Below the pieces are notes generated by a model. The model was not told where the DNA came from and did not search any database. It worked only from the letters and a program-made list of their open reading frames with translations. DNA of 64,000 nt from Acidobacteriaceae bacterium (lineage in GTDB: Bacteria > Acidobacteriota > Terriglobia > Terriglobales > Acidobacteriaceae). Positions 47,861 to 57,266 of the stretch are shown piece by piece. Every line of letters starts with the position of its first letter. The stretch's first letter is position 1. A program made the translations under genes and the position numbers. Location of the stretch: the NCBI GenBank assembly GCA_003134435.1, contig PLBE01000215.1, forward strand, positions 96,162 through 160,161. Direction: 5' to 3'.

Positions 47861-50086
47861 GTGACCGAGACTTACATCAGCCCCGGCGGCATCACTATGG
47901 CGAAGGCCATCGAGCGCTACTTTAATGGCGCGCTCTATCTCCTCGTTCTCACGGGCTTCGCCACTCTGGCTTCCACCGGAGGTCTCGATCTGCCAGCTGT
48001 CCTGCTCGTCGCACTGGCCCTCGCCTTTCGCGGCTACCAACTTCTCACCCGGCGCGAGTTTGTGATCTCGGAACGCTGGACCACTCTCCTTACCCTGATC
48101 TACGTATTCGTCTATCTCGCCGATTATTTATTTCTTTCCCGCGGCTTTCTGGCCGCCAGCGTTCACCTCGTGCTCTTCACCATGGTGGTGCGCCTGTTCT
48201 CCTTGCAGCGCGCCCGCGATCACTATATGCTCGCGGTACTCTCGTTTCTCATGGTGCTCGCCGCCGCCGTGCTCACCGTCGGCAGCGTGTTCCTGTTTTC
48301 TTTTGCCTGCTTCCTGCTCGTTGCCGTCGTCACTTTTGTGCTCATGGAGATGCGCCACTCAGTCGCCACCGAACTGACCCGCGCCCACGATCCCAGCGTC
48401 GTCTCTCCCAGTCAGCGCATGGCCTGCGCGCTGCTCGCCATCGCGCCCGCGCTCATGCTCATGATCCTGGGTGGTAGTTTCCTCATCTTTTTCCTGCTGC
48501 CCCGCATTTCCTCCCACTACCTCAGCGCTTACTCCCCCAGCAGCGATGTCTCTACCGGATTTACCGACCGGGTGCAACTCGGCCGTATCGGCCAGATTCA
48601 GCAGTCCAGCACCGTCGTGATGCATATCGAAATCGACAACGATGTCCAGGGCGGTTACGACTTGAAGTGGCGCGGGGTCGCGTTAAGCAATTTTGACGGC
48701 AGCCTCTGGTCCAATTCCTATGACCAAAACCAGTTGCGGCCCGCCGCCGACGGAAGCTATCGCCTCGCTCCCATCTTGGCCCCGGGTGGCGCAACCGCTA
48801 TCGCTGGACGATCCATTCACTATCGCGTGATGATGGAGCCTCTCGGAACCAACGTCTTCTTTCTGGCCGAGAGACCTCTCAGTCTCTTGGGAAATTTCCG
48901 CCAGGTCAGTGTCGACTCGGGCGGCGCAGTCTACGACCTCGATATGGAGCGCCCCATCAATCGCTACGAAGCCGTCTCGCAACTGGCCGACTCCGACAGC
49001 GACGAACTTCGCCTCGCCGCCAATACCGCCCCCGCCGACATGGACGCCTATCTAAAGCTCCCTCCCCTCGATAGTCGCATTTCAAAATTGGCGGAGGAAA
49101 TCACCGCACCTCAGCCCAGCAACTATGACAAAGCAGTCGCGTTGGAGCGTTATCTATCCACCCACTTCGGATACACCCTCGAATTGCCCCGCGCTACACC
49201 CCGAGATCCGCTCGCAAATTTCCTCTTCGACAGAAAAAAGGGTCACTGCGAGTATTTCGCCAGCTCCATGGCCGTCATGCTGCGCTCTTTACGCATTCCG
49301 TCCCGCATCGTTACCGGCTTCCGCGGAGGCGAGTTCAACGACCTCACCGGCCAGTATGTAATTCGAGCCAGCGACGCTCATTCCTGGGTGGAAGCCTACT
49401 TTCCCGGATCCGGTTGGATCAGCTTTGATCCCACCCCGGCGGGCAGCCTTCCGACCCGCACCGGTTGGTCGCGGATGCAGCTCTATATCGATGCGGCTGC
49501 TTCTTTTTGGCGCGAATGGATTATCAACTACGACGTCAGCCACCAACGCAAGTTGGGCAAGGATGCCGCGAACAACAGCCGCCATCTCTTCGACGAGGCT
49601 CGCCATTGGATCGGGCGCCAGCATCGATCCCTGCTGCGCTCGGCACGGCGCGCGCACCGCCACTTCGCCAGCTTTCCCGCGCGGTGGTTCGGCGGCCTCG
49701 TCGCATTCGCGGTCATCATCCTCACCCTGTTGAATCTCGGCCGATTCATACGCGCCCTGCGGAATCGCAGTCTCCGGTCGCATCCCGAGCGCGCCCCGCG
49801 CCAATCCGCCGCGCTCTGGTATGACCGCATGGTGGCCCGCATGGCCCGCATGGGCTGGCGCAAGTCGCCGTCGCAAACTCCGCTGGATTTCGTGGCCGCC
49901 ATTCAGGAGGCGGCCCTGCAAAGGAAAGTCGCCCGCTTTACCCGCGCTTATGAGTCTGCTCGCTTCGGCAAGTCGTTGGACGACGCCCAAAGCTTGCCCG
50001 GACTATTCGAAGACATTACGTCGGGTCCGAAGTCGGATCCGAGCCATCTGCGGGATTCGGGCAGCCATCCCTTGAACAAGGCTTGA
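47861..50086 (+). CDS. Membrane transglutaminase-like protein (DUF3488/TgpA type)
   Basis: 741 residues from a GTG; ATG 47897 is an alternative. About six N-terminal helices (FNGALYLLVLTGFA to FLLVAVVTFVLM, then ALLAIAPALMLMILG) precede an extracytoplasmic domain with the transglutaminase core: KGHCEYFASSMAVML (Cys), RASDAHSWVEAYFPGSGW (His), FDPTP (Asp). One helix (about 605-625) precedes a C-terminal DUF4129-like tail (FTRAYESARFGKSLDD). TgpA-type proteins are inner-membrane enzymes of unclear target. Confidence 0.9.
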   Translation: MTETYISPGGITMAKAIERYFNGALYLLVLTGFATLASTGGLDLPAVLLVALALAFRGYQLLTRREFVISERWTTLLTLIYVFVYLADYLFLSRGFLAASVHLVLFTMVVRLFSLQRARDHYMLAVLSFLMVLAAAVLTVGSVFLFSFACFLLVAVVTFVLMEMRHSVATELTRAHDPSVVSPSQRMACALLAIAPALMLMILGGSFLIFFLLPRISSHYLSAYSPSSDVSTGFTDRVQLGRIGQIQQSSTVVMHIEIDNDVQGGYDLKWRGVALSNFDGSLWSNSYDQNQLRPAADGSYRLAPILAPGGATAIAGRSIHYRVMMEPLGTNVFFLAERPLSLLGNFRQVSVDSGGAVYDLDMERPINRYEAVSQLADSDSDELRLAANTAPADMDAYLKLPPLDSRISKLAEEITAPQPSNYDKAVALERYLSTHFGYTLELPRATPRDPLANFLFDRKKGHCEYFASSMAVMLRSLRIPSRIVTGFRGGEFNDLTGQYVIRASDAHSWVEAYFPGSGWISFDPTPAGSLPTRTGWSRMQLYIDAAASFWREWIINYDVSHQRKLGKDAANNSRHLFDEARHWIGRQHRSLLRSARRAHRHFASFPARWFGGLVAFAVIILTLLNLGRFIRALRNRSLRSHPERAPRQSAALWYDRMVARMARMGWRKSPSQTPLDFVAAIQEAALQRKVARFTRAYESARFGKSLDDAQSLPGLFEDITSGPKSDPSHLRDSGSHPLNKA

Positions 50087-50094
50087 GCCCGCAA

Positions 50095-50727
50095 CTAGAA
50101 ACGGTGCATGATGCCAGCGCCTACGTAGTAGTTGTTCTGCCGGCTTTTCCCGGTATCCACCGTATAGTCGGGAAGCCCGGAGTTGAAATCGCGCGCCTCG
50201 AAGCGCGCGCCCCAGCGATGCCAGAACCACACATCCAATCCCGCTCCAAACTGGATCACTCCTGTGTTCGTGCCGGTCGGTCCGGGGTTCGGTCCGTAAA
50301 AATTGCGCACCGGCGCCTCCCGGAATCGCCCATAACCCGCGCCCGCGCTCACCCACGGGCTCACCGAGTCCCCGGAAAAAACGTTCAGCCGCACCGATGG
50401 AGTTACAAAAAGCGCCCCAATGTCCTTGGGGATCTGGTTCTGGTCCGTGTGCAAATCCATCCGAAAATAGATCGCCGCCGGCACTTCCGCAGACAGCGCG
50501 AAAATCTTGCGCGTCTTAAACAACCGGCCGTAATTGAATGCAACCATCTCCTCGTTGCCGAAATGAATATGAGGGTCGAAGTCGTTCACATACGCATCAT
50601 TCACGATCGTCTGGGTACTCACGAAAGCTCGCCCCCCGGTGAAGGAGAGCTCGTTGACTTGGGCATAGGCGCCGGAAACAAGTACTAAGAATGGAACGAC
50701 TATTACTGCGAGACGTTGGTACCACAT
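50095..50727 (-). CDS. Outer-membrane beta-barrel protein, small
   Basis: 210 residues from ATG 50725-50727 with GGAGGAGAG upstream. A signal peptide (RLAVIVVPFLVLVSGAYAQ) is followed by alternating beta-strands with terminal Phe (YVGAGIMHRF), as in OmpW/OprF-like eight-strand barrels. No enzymatic motif. Likely an outer-membrane pore or structural protein of unknown specificity. Confidence 0.8.
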   Translation of the reverse strand: MWYQRLAVIVVPFLVLVSGAYAQVNELSFTGGRAFVSTQTIVNDAYVNDFDPHIHFGNEEMVAFNYGRLFKTRKIFALSAEVPAAIYFRMDLHTDQNQIPKDIGALFVTPSVRLNVFSGDSVSPWVSAGAGYGRFREAPVRNFYGPNPGPTGTNTGVIQFGAGLDVWFWHRWGARFEARDFNSGLPDYTVDTGKSRQNNYYVGAGIMHRF

Positions 50728-50923
50728 CTCTCCTCCGGAGTATTGAGGGATGTATTTTTGTTTCCATAAGATTAGCACGGTCCGCCCCTGTCAGCCGAAA
50801 ACATGCGGTACGTTCCGGTTACTCCATTTCTGCGGGCGCGAATCGGGCGCTGCCGGATGCTAGAATTAACCAGATCGGTTTCCTGCTCATTGCGTCATCG
50901 CCCCAGTGTCCATAAAGAAAAAC

Positions 50924-52417
50924 ATGTCCGCGACTTCGGAGGCGCCTGCCCCCGCCAAGGTAGGTTTTGTAAGCCTGGGCTGCCCCAAGAACCTCGTCGA
51001 CAGTGAAGTTATGATGGGCCTGCTGGCGCGGGCGGGCGCGGAACTGACTCCCGACGCCGAGGATGCCGACGTCATCGTGGTCAACACCTGCTCCTTCATT
51101 GGCAGCGCGCAACAAGAGTCCATCGACACCATCCTCGAAATGGCCCGCCTCAAAACCGCCGGCAAAGCCAAAAGACTGGTGGTCGCCGGTTGCTTGGTCG
51201 AACGCTTTCACAACGAGATTCAAAAAAACATTCCTGAAGTGGACGCCGTCGTCGGCACCGGCGAACTGGAGAAAATCCTCGCCGCAGCGGGCGTCGAGCC
51301 ATCGCCCCCCAACCCGAGTCCGTTCAACATTCTGACTTCACACCCGCTCGGTTCGAACGCCTCAACGGCAACCGTCGTCCCTTCGCGCCCCGAGGGCGAT
51401 CATCGCCGCCGGCAGGGGCGCTTCGCGCGCGATTCATGGGATGGCGCCGTCGCCGACCTGCCCAACTATCTTTACGACGACCACACCCCCCGCGTCCTCG
51501 CCACGCCGGGATATTCCGCCTACATAAAAATCGCCGAAGGCTGCGACCATCCCTGCAGCTTCTGTATTATTCCCCAGCTTCGGGGACAGTTTCGCTCGCG
51601 CCGTTTCGAATCCGTGATTGCCGAAGCCGAGCGCCTCGCCCAATCCGGCGTGCGCGAAATCACTCTCATCGGACAGGACACGACTTGCTTCGGCGAGGAT
51701 CTTGGACTCCAAGATGGCCTCGCCCTGCTCCTCGAAAAACTCGCCGGCGTCGAAGGCCTGCGCTGGATTCGATTCCTCTACGCCTATCCCAACAAAATCA
51801 CCGGGCGATTGCTCGCCACCATCGCCGCCCACGACAATATCTGCTCTTACATCGACGTCCCGCTGCAACATGCCTCGGCGACCGTTCTGAAGCGCATGAA
51901 GCGCGGAGGCGGCGCCGATTTATTCTTGCGTTCAATCGAGAAAATGCGCCGCGTAATTCCCGGCGTTACCTTGCGCACGTCGTTCATTGTCGGCTTCCCG
52001 GGGGAAACCGAAAAAGAATTCGAGGAACTTTGCGACTTCGTGAAAGAGGCCGGGTTCGACTGGCTGGGCGCCTTCGGCTACTCCGATCAGGAAGGCGCCG
52101 GCGCCTTCCAGCAAGGCCTGAAACTTTCCCCGCGCGACATCGAGAGCCGCCGCAAGTCGCTCATGTCGATCCAAAAGAAAATCAGTCGCGCCCGGAAAAA
52201 GAAACTCATCGGGCGCGAATTCGATCTGCTGCTGGAGGGAACATCGACCGAGTCCGACCTCCTGCTCGAAGGCCGCACCGCGATGCACGCACCCGAGATT
52301 GACGGCAAAGTCTTCGTCAACGATTATCCCGAAGGACAAGAGCCGGCAAAAGGAAACTTCTACCGCTGCCGCATTACCGCGGCGCACGATTATGACCTGG
52401 TCGCGGAAATCGTTTAA
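50924..52417 (+). CDS. rimO: Ribosomal protein S12 methylthiotransferase RimO
   Basis: 497 residues from ATG 50924 (GTG 50906 alternative). Radical-SAM enzyme that adds a methylthio group to Asp of ribosomal protein S12. N-terminal methylthiotransferase domain with GCPKNLVDSE and NTCSFIGSAQ cluster ligands, then radical SAM site C-DHP-C-SF-C, the GQDTTCFGEDLG and GFPGETEKEF motifs, and a C-terminal TRAM-like domain. An insert of about 50 residues (GVEPSPPNPSPF to WDGAVADLP) separates the first two domains and is longer than usual. yacG and pgpA follow. Confidence 0.93.
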   Translation: MSATSEAPAPAKVGFVSLGCPKNLVDSEVMMGLLARAGAELTPDAEDADVIVVNTCSFIGSAQQESIDTILEMARLKTAGKAKRLVVAGCLVERFHNEIQKNIPEVDAVVGTGELEKILAAAGVEPSPPNPSPFNILTSHPLGSNASTATVVPSRPEGDHRRRQGRFARDSWDGAVADLPNYLYDDHTPRVLATPGYSAYIKIAEGCDHPCSFCIIPQLRGQFRSRRFESVIAEAERLAQSGVREITLIGQDTTCFGEDLGLQDGLALLLEKLAGVEGLRWIRFLYAYPNKITGRLLATIAAHDNICSYIDVPLQHASATVLKRMKRGGGADLFLRSIEKMRRVIPGVTLRTSFIVGFPGETEKEFEELCDFVKEAGFDWLGAFGYSDQEGAGAFQQGLKLSPRDIESRRKSLMSIQKKISRARKKKLIGREFDLLLEGTSTESDLLLEGRTAMHAPEIDGKVFVNDYPEGQEPAKGNFYRCRITAAHDYDLVAEIV

Positions 52418-52502
52418 GGTCGGATGTCAGAGGTGATTGCCGAGGTCAAAAATACGTACACAGAAGTGTTTTCCTCTCGCGATCTGTCGCCACATTTCCA
52501 CT

Positions 52503-52712
52503 ATGCCACGTAAGCGCTCTATCAAACTCCGTTGCCCCATCTGTAAGAAGCTGGTGCAGTCCGCCGACGCTGACTTCCCTTTTTGCAGCGACCGCTGCCG
52601 CCTCATCGATCTCGGCAAGTGGGCCAGCGGCGCCTACGTAATCTCGTCGCCGGTCGACGACGCCGAACAAGCAATCCGGCAGGACATTCCCGACGAGGAT
52701 GACTCGCAGTGA
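52503..52712 (+). CDS. yacG: DNA gyrase inhibitor YacG
   Basis: 69 residues from ATG 52503. Zinc ligands are C11-PI-C14 and C28-S-D-R-C32, with the FPFCSDRCRLIDLGKWASG motif typical of YacG. In E. coli it binds gyrase and blocks DNA supercoiling. It overlaps the pgpA start by 4 bp (GTGA). Length is close to the family's usual 65 residues. Confidence 0.93.
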   Translation: MPRKRSIKLRCPICKKLVQSADADFPFCSDRCRLIDLGKWASGAYVISSPVDDAEQAIRQDIPDEDDSQ

Positions 52713-53269
52713 CGCCCTCGCCAGATCCTCCTTCGCCGGATCCCAACGACCGTAGCACCATCGTCCCGCCGGCCGTCGCGGGGGTGTCTCGCCCGCACGC
52801 TCCATTGTGGGCCACCCTGGTCGCGACTTTCTTCGGAGCCGGGCGCCTTCAGCCAGGTCCCGGCACCTGGGGATCACTAGCCACGGTGGTGGTTTGGGCG
52901 TTGGCAAGTTCCCAGATCCCCTCCCCGAACCGCACCTCGGCGACCATCCTCGCAGCCTTTGCCGCCACCATCATTGGAATTCCCGCCGCCACCCTCGTCG
53001 CCCGATCCTCTGCACTCCAAGACCCGCAATTCGTCGTCATCGATGAAGTGGCGGGGCAACTGGTCGCGCTCATCGCCGTCCCCCTGGCTTGGAAAACTTT
53101 TCTCATGGGCCTTATACTCTTTCGTGTCTTCGATATTTGGAAGCCGTTCCCCATCCGGCGACTGGAGCGGCTGCCCGAAGGCACCGGCATTGTGGTCGAC
53201 GACTTGGGTGCGGGACTTTATGCCTGCGCCATCATGCATCTTCTGTTGCACTTTGGACTTCTAACGTAA
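52709..53269 (+). CDS. pgpA: Phosphatidylglycerophosphatase A
   Basis: 186 residues from a GTG overlapping the yacG stop. It dephosphorylates phosphatidylglycerol phosphate in the inner membrane. Typical motifs: FFGAGRLQPGPGTWGSL, VIDEVAGQLVAL and FRVFDIWKPFPI. Four membrane segments. The first 35 residues are a Pro-rich extension coded partly by a GGGGGTGTCTCGCCCGC-like hairpin, not conserved in the family; the natural start may be later. Confidence 0.9.
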   Translation: MTPSPDPPSPDPNDRSTIVPPAVAGVSRPHAPLWATLVATFFGAGRLQPGPGTWGSLATVVVWALASSQIPSPNRTSATILAAFAATIIGIPAATLVARSSALQDPQFVVIDEVAGQLVALIAVPLAWKTFLMGLILFRVFDIWKPFPIRRLERLPEGTGIVVDDLGAGLYACAIMHLLLHFGLLT

Positions 53270-53311
53270 TAGCGGTTCATCCATCGAGCCAGATTCTGCC
53301 GGGACAAACTC

Positions 53312-54370
53312 ATGAGCATCTCCGAACGCCTGCTGGGAAAAAAAAACGTCAACGGAAAGCCGCACATCGATGCGGTCGCGCCCTCTTTCGCTCTCCCGGG
53401 AGGCGAGGTTCGTATCGTGGGCAAGAGCTTGCGTCCCCACGAATTCCGCCGCCCCAGCGTGCATTTTGGCGAACTCGAAGGCTCGGTGTTAATCAGTTCC
53501 GACGATTTTCTCGTGGCCCGGGTTCCCGACGGCGCGGCCTCCGGTGCGGTGGTCGTCGGCGCCAACGGTCAACTCAGCAACCCGCAATCCATCAGGATCG
53601 CCGTCCCGGTTGCCGACAATCTTCATCCCGTCACCAATCCCGCCCTCGATCGCGATGGCAATATTTATGTCACCTTCTCCGGTTCGCGTGGTCAAAAAGT
53701 TCCAGTCTCTATCTTCAAGATCGACGCCAACTACAACCTGAAACCGTTTCTTAGCGACCTCATGAACGCCACTGCCATTGCCTTCGATCGCGCTGGCGAA
53801 ATGTACGTCTCTTCGCGCCATGACGAAGCCGTTTACAAGGTTGCCCCCAACGGCACCATGTCCACCTACGCCGAAGGTATGGGAATCGCCACTGGAATTG
53901 CCTTCGATACGGCCGGAAATCTATACGTCGGCGACCGCAGCGGTACCATCTTCAAGATCGCCCCCGACCGCCAGATTTTTGTGTTTGCTACCCTCGAACC
54001 CAGCGTTTCCGCCTATCACATCGCTTTTGGTCCCGGCGGCGATATGTTCGTCACCGGCCCCAGCACTTCCAGTTTCGACTGCGTCTACAAAGTCGATCCC
54101 CACGGTGGTGTGTCCGTGTTCTATCGCGGCCTCGGTCGTCCCCAAGGTCTGGCCCTCGATGTCGACGGCAACATCTATGTCGCCGCCTCGCTCTCCGGAA
54201 AACGCGGCATTGTGAAAATCACTCCTCAAGGCAAGGCCGATCTCGAGGTTTCCGGGCACGGCATCGTCGGACTGGCTTTCGCTCCCGACAAGTCCGCCAT
54301 TGTCGCAACCAACAGCGCCGTCCACCACATTTCCTGGAATGTTCAGGGTATGCCCCTGCCCGCGGAGTAA
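53312..54370 (+). CDS. IPT/TIG plus NHL-type beta-propeller protein
   Basis: 352 residues. Residues about 18-98 form an immunoglobulin-like IPT/TIG domain (IDAVAPSFALPGGEVRIVG). From about 105 onward come repeated NHL/SMP-30-like blades: ALDRDGNIYVTF, AFDRAGEMYVSS, AFDTAGNLYVGD, ALDVDGNIYVAA. No signal peptide is seen, so it may be cytoplasmic. Presumably a binding propeller; no ligand known. Confidence 0.8.
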   Translation: MSISERLLGKKNVNGKPHIDAVAPSFALPGGEVRIVGKSLRPHEFRRPSVHFGELEGSVLISSDDFLVARVPDGAASGAVVVGANGQLSNPQSIRIAVPVADNLHPVTNPALDRDGNIYVTFSGSRGQKVPVSIFKIDANYNLKPFLSDLMNATAIAFDRAGEMYVSSRHDEAVYKVAPNGTMSTYAEGMGIATGIAFDTAGNLYVGDRSGTIFKIAPDRQIFVFATLEPSVSAYHIAFGPGGDMFVTGPSTSSFDCVYKVDPHGGVSVFYRGLGRPQGLALDVDGNIYVAASLSGKRGIVKITPQGKADLEVSGHGIVGLAFAPDKSAIVATNSAVHHISWNVQGMPLPAE

Positions 54371-54375
54371 TGACT

Positions 54376-54780
54376 TCAGCCCCTACCCACCGGCGCATAC
54401 GGAAACGGGAACATTTTCTCTTCCTCCTTGCCCAGTTCCTCGATCCAATCCTGTATTCCGTTCTCAGCCATCGAAGTCAAAGGGAAAAACTCAAACCCCG
54501 ACCGCGCCCGCGCGCTGTGTCGAACCGTTGCCAGCATCTCGACCGGAACCCCTCGTAACGCCAGCTCCAGCGCAACCGTCTCGCCCACCCGCGGCGCGCC
54601 GCACACCAGCGCCGACATGCCTCGCATACTGATATCCAGCGTGATCCCGCGAGTCAGCAACGGCCCAAAACGCAGAAAACGCTGCAATCCCACTGGCATG
54701 CTGGCCAAATAGCGCGGCTCCCGCCGCCGCACGTCATACTCCCGCGGACGGGCTAACACTCCCATTGCATTCAAATACAT
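54376..54780 (-). CDS. PilZ-domain protein
   Basis: 134 residues from ATG 54778-54780 with GAGGAGAG upstream; the longer frame is not coding. The c-di-GMP binding motifs of PilZ are visible: RRREPRYLA (about residues 19-27) and LDISMRGMS (D/N-x-S-x-x-G), followed by the barrel and VRHSARARSGFEF. It is the last gene of a four-gene operon with two response regulators and a hybrid sensor kinase, which suggests that the phosphorelay is tied to c-di-GMP output. Confidence 0.85.
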   Translation of the reverse strand: MYLNAMGVLARPREYDVRRREPRYLASMPVGLQRFLRFGPLLTRGITLDISMRGMSALVCGAPRVGETVALELALRGVPVEMLATVRHSARARSGFEFFPLTSMAENGIQDWIEELGKEEEKMFPFPYAPVGRG

Positions 54781-54818
54781 GTCGCTCTCCTCGCATGAAG
54801 CGCGCCGGCACCGAAGCG

Positions 54819-55220
54819 TTACGATGGCGCGCTTCCCCGCCATCCCCACCCCGCCTGCAGGCTGGCGCGAATCACTCCCAGCAATTCCTCGTTGTCCGCC
54901 GGCTTCTGAAAAAAAGCCACCGCTCCCGACTCTAACGTGCGTTTTTCGTTGGATTCCGCGTCCCGAGCCGTCAGCACGATCACCGGAATGTCCGATAGTG
55001 CCGGATACTGCTGCAGATTTTTCAGCACCGCAAACCCGTCTCCCGCCGGCAACCCGAGATCCAGAATGATCAGATGCGGATGTTCCTTCTGGGCCATCGC
55101 GATCGCGGAATATCCGTCGCACACATTCACTGTATCGAAGTTGTTCGCCCGCAGACGCAAGCTCAGCGCCTGTCTAAGATCGGGATCGTCATCCACCACC
55201 ATAATCTTGGCGCGATTCAT
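54819..55220 (-). CDS. Response regulator (single receiver domain)
   Basis: 133 residues from ATG 55218-55220 with AGGGGA upstream; ATG 55251-55253 would add 11 residues. A complete receiver domain: acidic pocket VVDDD, phosphorylated Asp54 in IILDLGLPAG, Thr in VIVLTARD and Lys in FFQKPAD. No output domain, so it acts like CheY or Spo0F. Third gene of the phosphorelay operon. Confidence 0.9.
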   Translation of the reverse strand: MNRAKIMVVDDDPDLRQALSLRLRANNFDTVNVCDGYSAIAMAQKEHPHLIILDLGLPAGDGFAVLKNLQQYPALSDIPVIVLTARDAESNEKRTLESGAVAFFQKPADNEELLGVIRASLQAGWGWRGSAPS

Positions 55221-55257
55221 CGGTATCCCCTGCCCGTAGCTGTCGCTCCACATCTTG

Positions 55258-56832
55258 TCAGTTCTCCTTTTCGATGAAGTTTTGTTTGTTCCAAAGATCC
55301 CGCTGAATGATTTCCATGACCGAGTCCGCAATCCCCCACACTTGTTGTTCCAGAGTCCTTGGATCGCCCAACGGCACTCCCGGAATCGCCTCCGCCGTCA
55401 CCCGCAAGCTACCGCTTGCCTTCAATTCCGCCATGCCGCCGATTTGCCCGCGAATCCGGTCCATCATGATCCCGGCCCGCTCCATATCCGTAGACGCCAC
55501 CACGAAAAATGTCTCTGCCGCGCCGCTCGTTCCCATGGCCGGAAGCACCAGGTCCTTATCCACGAAAACGCACTGCCGCAACCGTGCCTGACAGTGCTCG
55601 CAGGTCTCCTTCCAGCTTCCGCGCAGTGCCTTCGAGAGCGGAGTCAACTCCACTCGCACCAGCACCAGAGACTCTCGTAACCTTCCTTGGTTCGTGATTG
55701 CGGGCAGCAGCAGCCTGGCCAGCGAATAAAGCGGCAACGTGAATGAAAATGCGCTGCCGCTTCCAGGTTCGCTCGCCACCCACATCCGCCCGCCCTGAAG
55801 TGTGACAATCTCTTTCGCAATGTAGAGCCCCAACCCCAGTCCGCTCCGGTTGCCATCCACCGCATCAGGGTCCTGATAAAGACGGTCGAACACCTGCCCC
55901 AGCGACTCCGCCGGAATGCCCCGCCCGCTATCGCTTACCGAAAGATATACCGCGCTCGGGTCGGTCTCCACCTTCGACGCCTTGACAATCACCGATCCGT
56001 CCGCCGGCGTGAACTTGATCCCGTTGTCGATCAGATTGATGAAAACTTCCAGCGTGCGGTCGGGATCCGCATATACAAGCGGGATCGTCGGATCCAACCC
56101 GATCTCCAGACCCACATGTTTTTCGGCCGCCGTGGGACGCATCATCGCCACCGCCTGCCGTATCAGTTCCCCAATATCGATGCACCGCGGTTCAACCCGC
56201 AGCTTCCCACTCTCCGCCCGCGTCGCCTCCAGCAAATCCCGAATCATGGCATGTAACTGATTCACACTCTTCAGAACCGTCTTCAGATGGTCCGTCTGGT
56301 TCGGAGTCATGGGACCGTCCAACCCGTCCAACAGCAGCGTGACGTACTGGTGAATACATGTCAGCGGCGTCCGTAATTCATGCGAAACATGGGAGAGAAA
56401 CTGGTTCTTGAATTCAATTTGCCGCTGGCGGGTGATTTCCAGCGAGTGCAGCAGCCCTTGCCGCTCTACCGCATAGCGCAGCGCCCGCTCCAGATGCTTG
56501 CTCGTGATATCGCCTTTGATCAGGTAGTCCTGCACCCCCATTTGCACGGCCTTCATCGCCAGCGCCTCATCGTCCTGGCCCGAAAGAATCACCACCGGCA
56601 CGTTCGGAGCTTTCTGCATCACCCGCCGAAAGGTTTCCGCCCCGTGGCTGTCCGGAAGGTTCAGGTCGAGCAGCACCAGCAATGGCACTTCCGCCTCCAG
56701 GCATGCCAGCCCATCGGACAGCCGCGGCACGCAGTTCACGTGAACATCGGATTTACTCTCCACAAAACGCAGACGCACCAGGTCCGCGTCTCCAGGGTTG
56801 TCTTCGATCAGCAAAACATTCGCAGGTGTCAT
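55258..56832 (-). CDS. Receiver-histidine kinase hybrid with a diverged C-terminal domain
   Basis: 524 residues, overlapping the upstream regulator by 4 bp. Receiver domain 1-120 with Asp56 (LLDLNLPDS), then a HisKA domain with His151 (VSHELRTPL) and a HATPase domain with N-box NLIDNGIKF, DSGRGIP and GLGLGLYIAKEIV. After about residue 390 come some 130 further residues (LVLVRVELTPLSK ... DKDLVLPAMG ... AGIMMDRIRGQI) that look like a decayed GGDEF domain without the GGDEF site. Cytoplasmic; no membrane helix. Confidence 0.9.
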   Translation of the reverse strand: MTPANVLLIEDNPGDADLVRLRFVESKSDVHVNCVPRLSDGLACLEAEVPLLVLLDLNLPDSHGAETFRRVMQKAPNVPVVILSGQDDEALAMKAVQMGVQDYLIKGDITSKHLERALRYAVERQGLLHSLEITRQRQIEFKNQFLSHVSHELRTPLTCIHQYVTLLLDGLDGPMTPNQTDHLKTVLKSVNQLHAMIRDLLEATRAESGKLRVEPRCIDIGELIRQAVAMMRPTAAEKHVGLEIGLDPTIPLVYADPDRTLEVFINLIDNGIKFTPADGSVIVKASKVETDPSAVYLSVSDSGRGIPAESLGQVFDRLYQDPDAVDGNRSGLGLGLYIAKEIVTLQGGRMWVASEPGSGSAFSFTLPLYSLARLLLPAITNQGRLRESLVLVRVELTPLSKALRGSWKETCEHCQARLRQCVFVDKDLVLPAMGTSGAAETFFVVASTDMERAGIMMDRIRGQIGGMAELKASGSLRVTAEAIPGVPLGDPRTLEQQVWGIADSVMEIIQRDLWNKQNFIEKEN

Positions 56833-57266
56833 TTTTCCTCTCGCGGCAGCCTGGCGGAGCCAAACCAGAATTCTTCAATCGCTTGCACCGCCAGCAAGTA
56901 ACCTTTCAAATTTCCCGGCTTGCTGACGTAACAGTTCGCACCCAGTTCGTAACTGCGCCTGATGTCCAACATCGAGCTGGATGTACTGAACACGACGATG
57001 GGGATGCTGCGCAGTTCCTTATCGGTTTTCGCCTCCGCCAAAACCGCTCTACCATCTTTCTTCGGCAGATTTAAATCTAAGATCACTAGGTCGGGACGCA
57101 TCGCATTCCGGTACCGGCCCGTCCGGTGCAGATAGGCCATGGCCTCCTCGCCATCCGCCACCGGACTGATCTGGCTCTGATGCCTGCCCCCGGCCAACGC
57201 CTCCTGCGCCAGACCGATGTCGGCCGGGTTGTCATCCACGAGAAGGACCTGAGGCATTGTTTTCAT
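56829..57266 (-). CDS. Response regulator, Rcp1-like (single receiver domain)
   Basis: 145 residues from ATG 57264-57266. Receiver domain with DDN acidic pocket, Asp64 (VILDLNLPKKDG), Ser in VVFSTSSS and Lys in YVSKPGNL. The longer loop after the second helix (YLHRTGRYRNAMRPD) is typical of Rcp1-type regulators that partner phytochrome-like kinases. First gene of the operon and coupled to the sensor kinase by ATGA overlap. Confidence 0.92.
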   Translation of the reverse strand: MKTMPQVLLVDDNPADIGLAQEALAGGRHQSQISPVADGEEAMAYLHRTGRYRNAMRPDLVILDLNLPKKDGRAVLAEAKTDKELRSIPIVVFSTSSSMLDIRRSYELGANCYVSKPGNLKGYLLAVQAIEEFWFGSARLPREEK

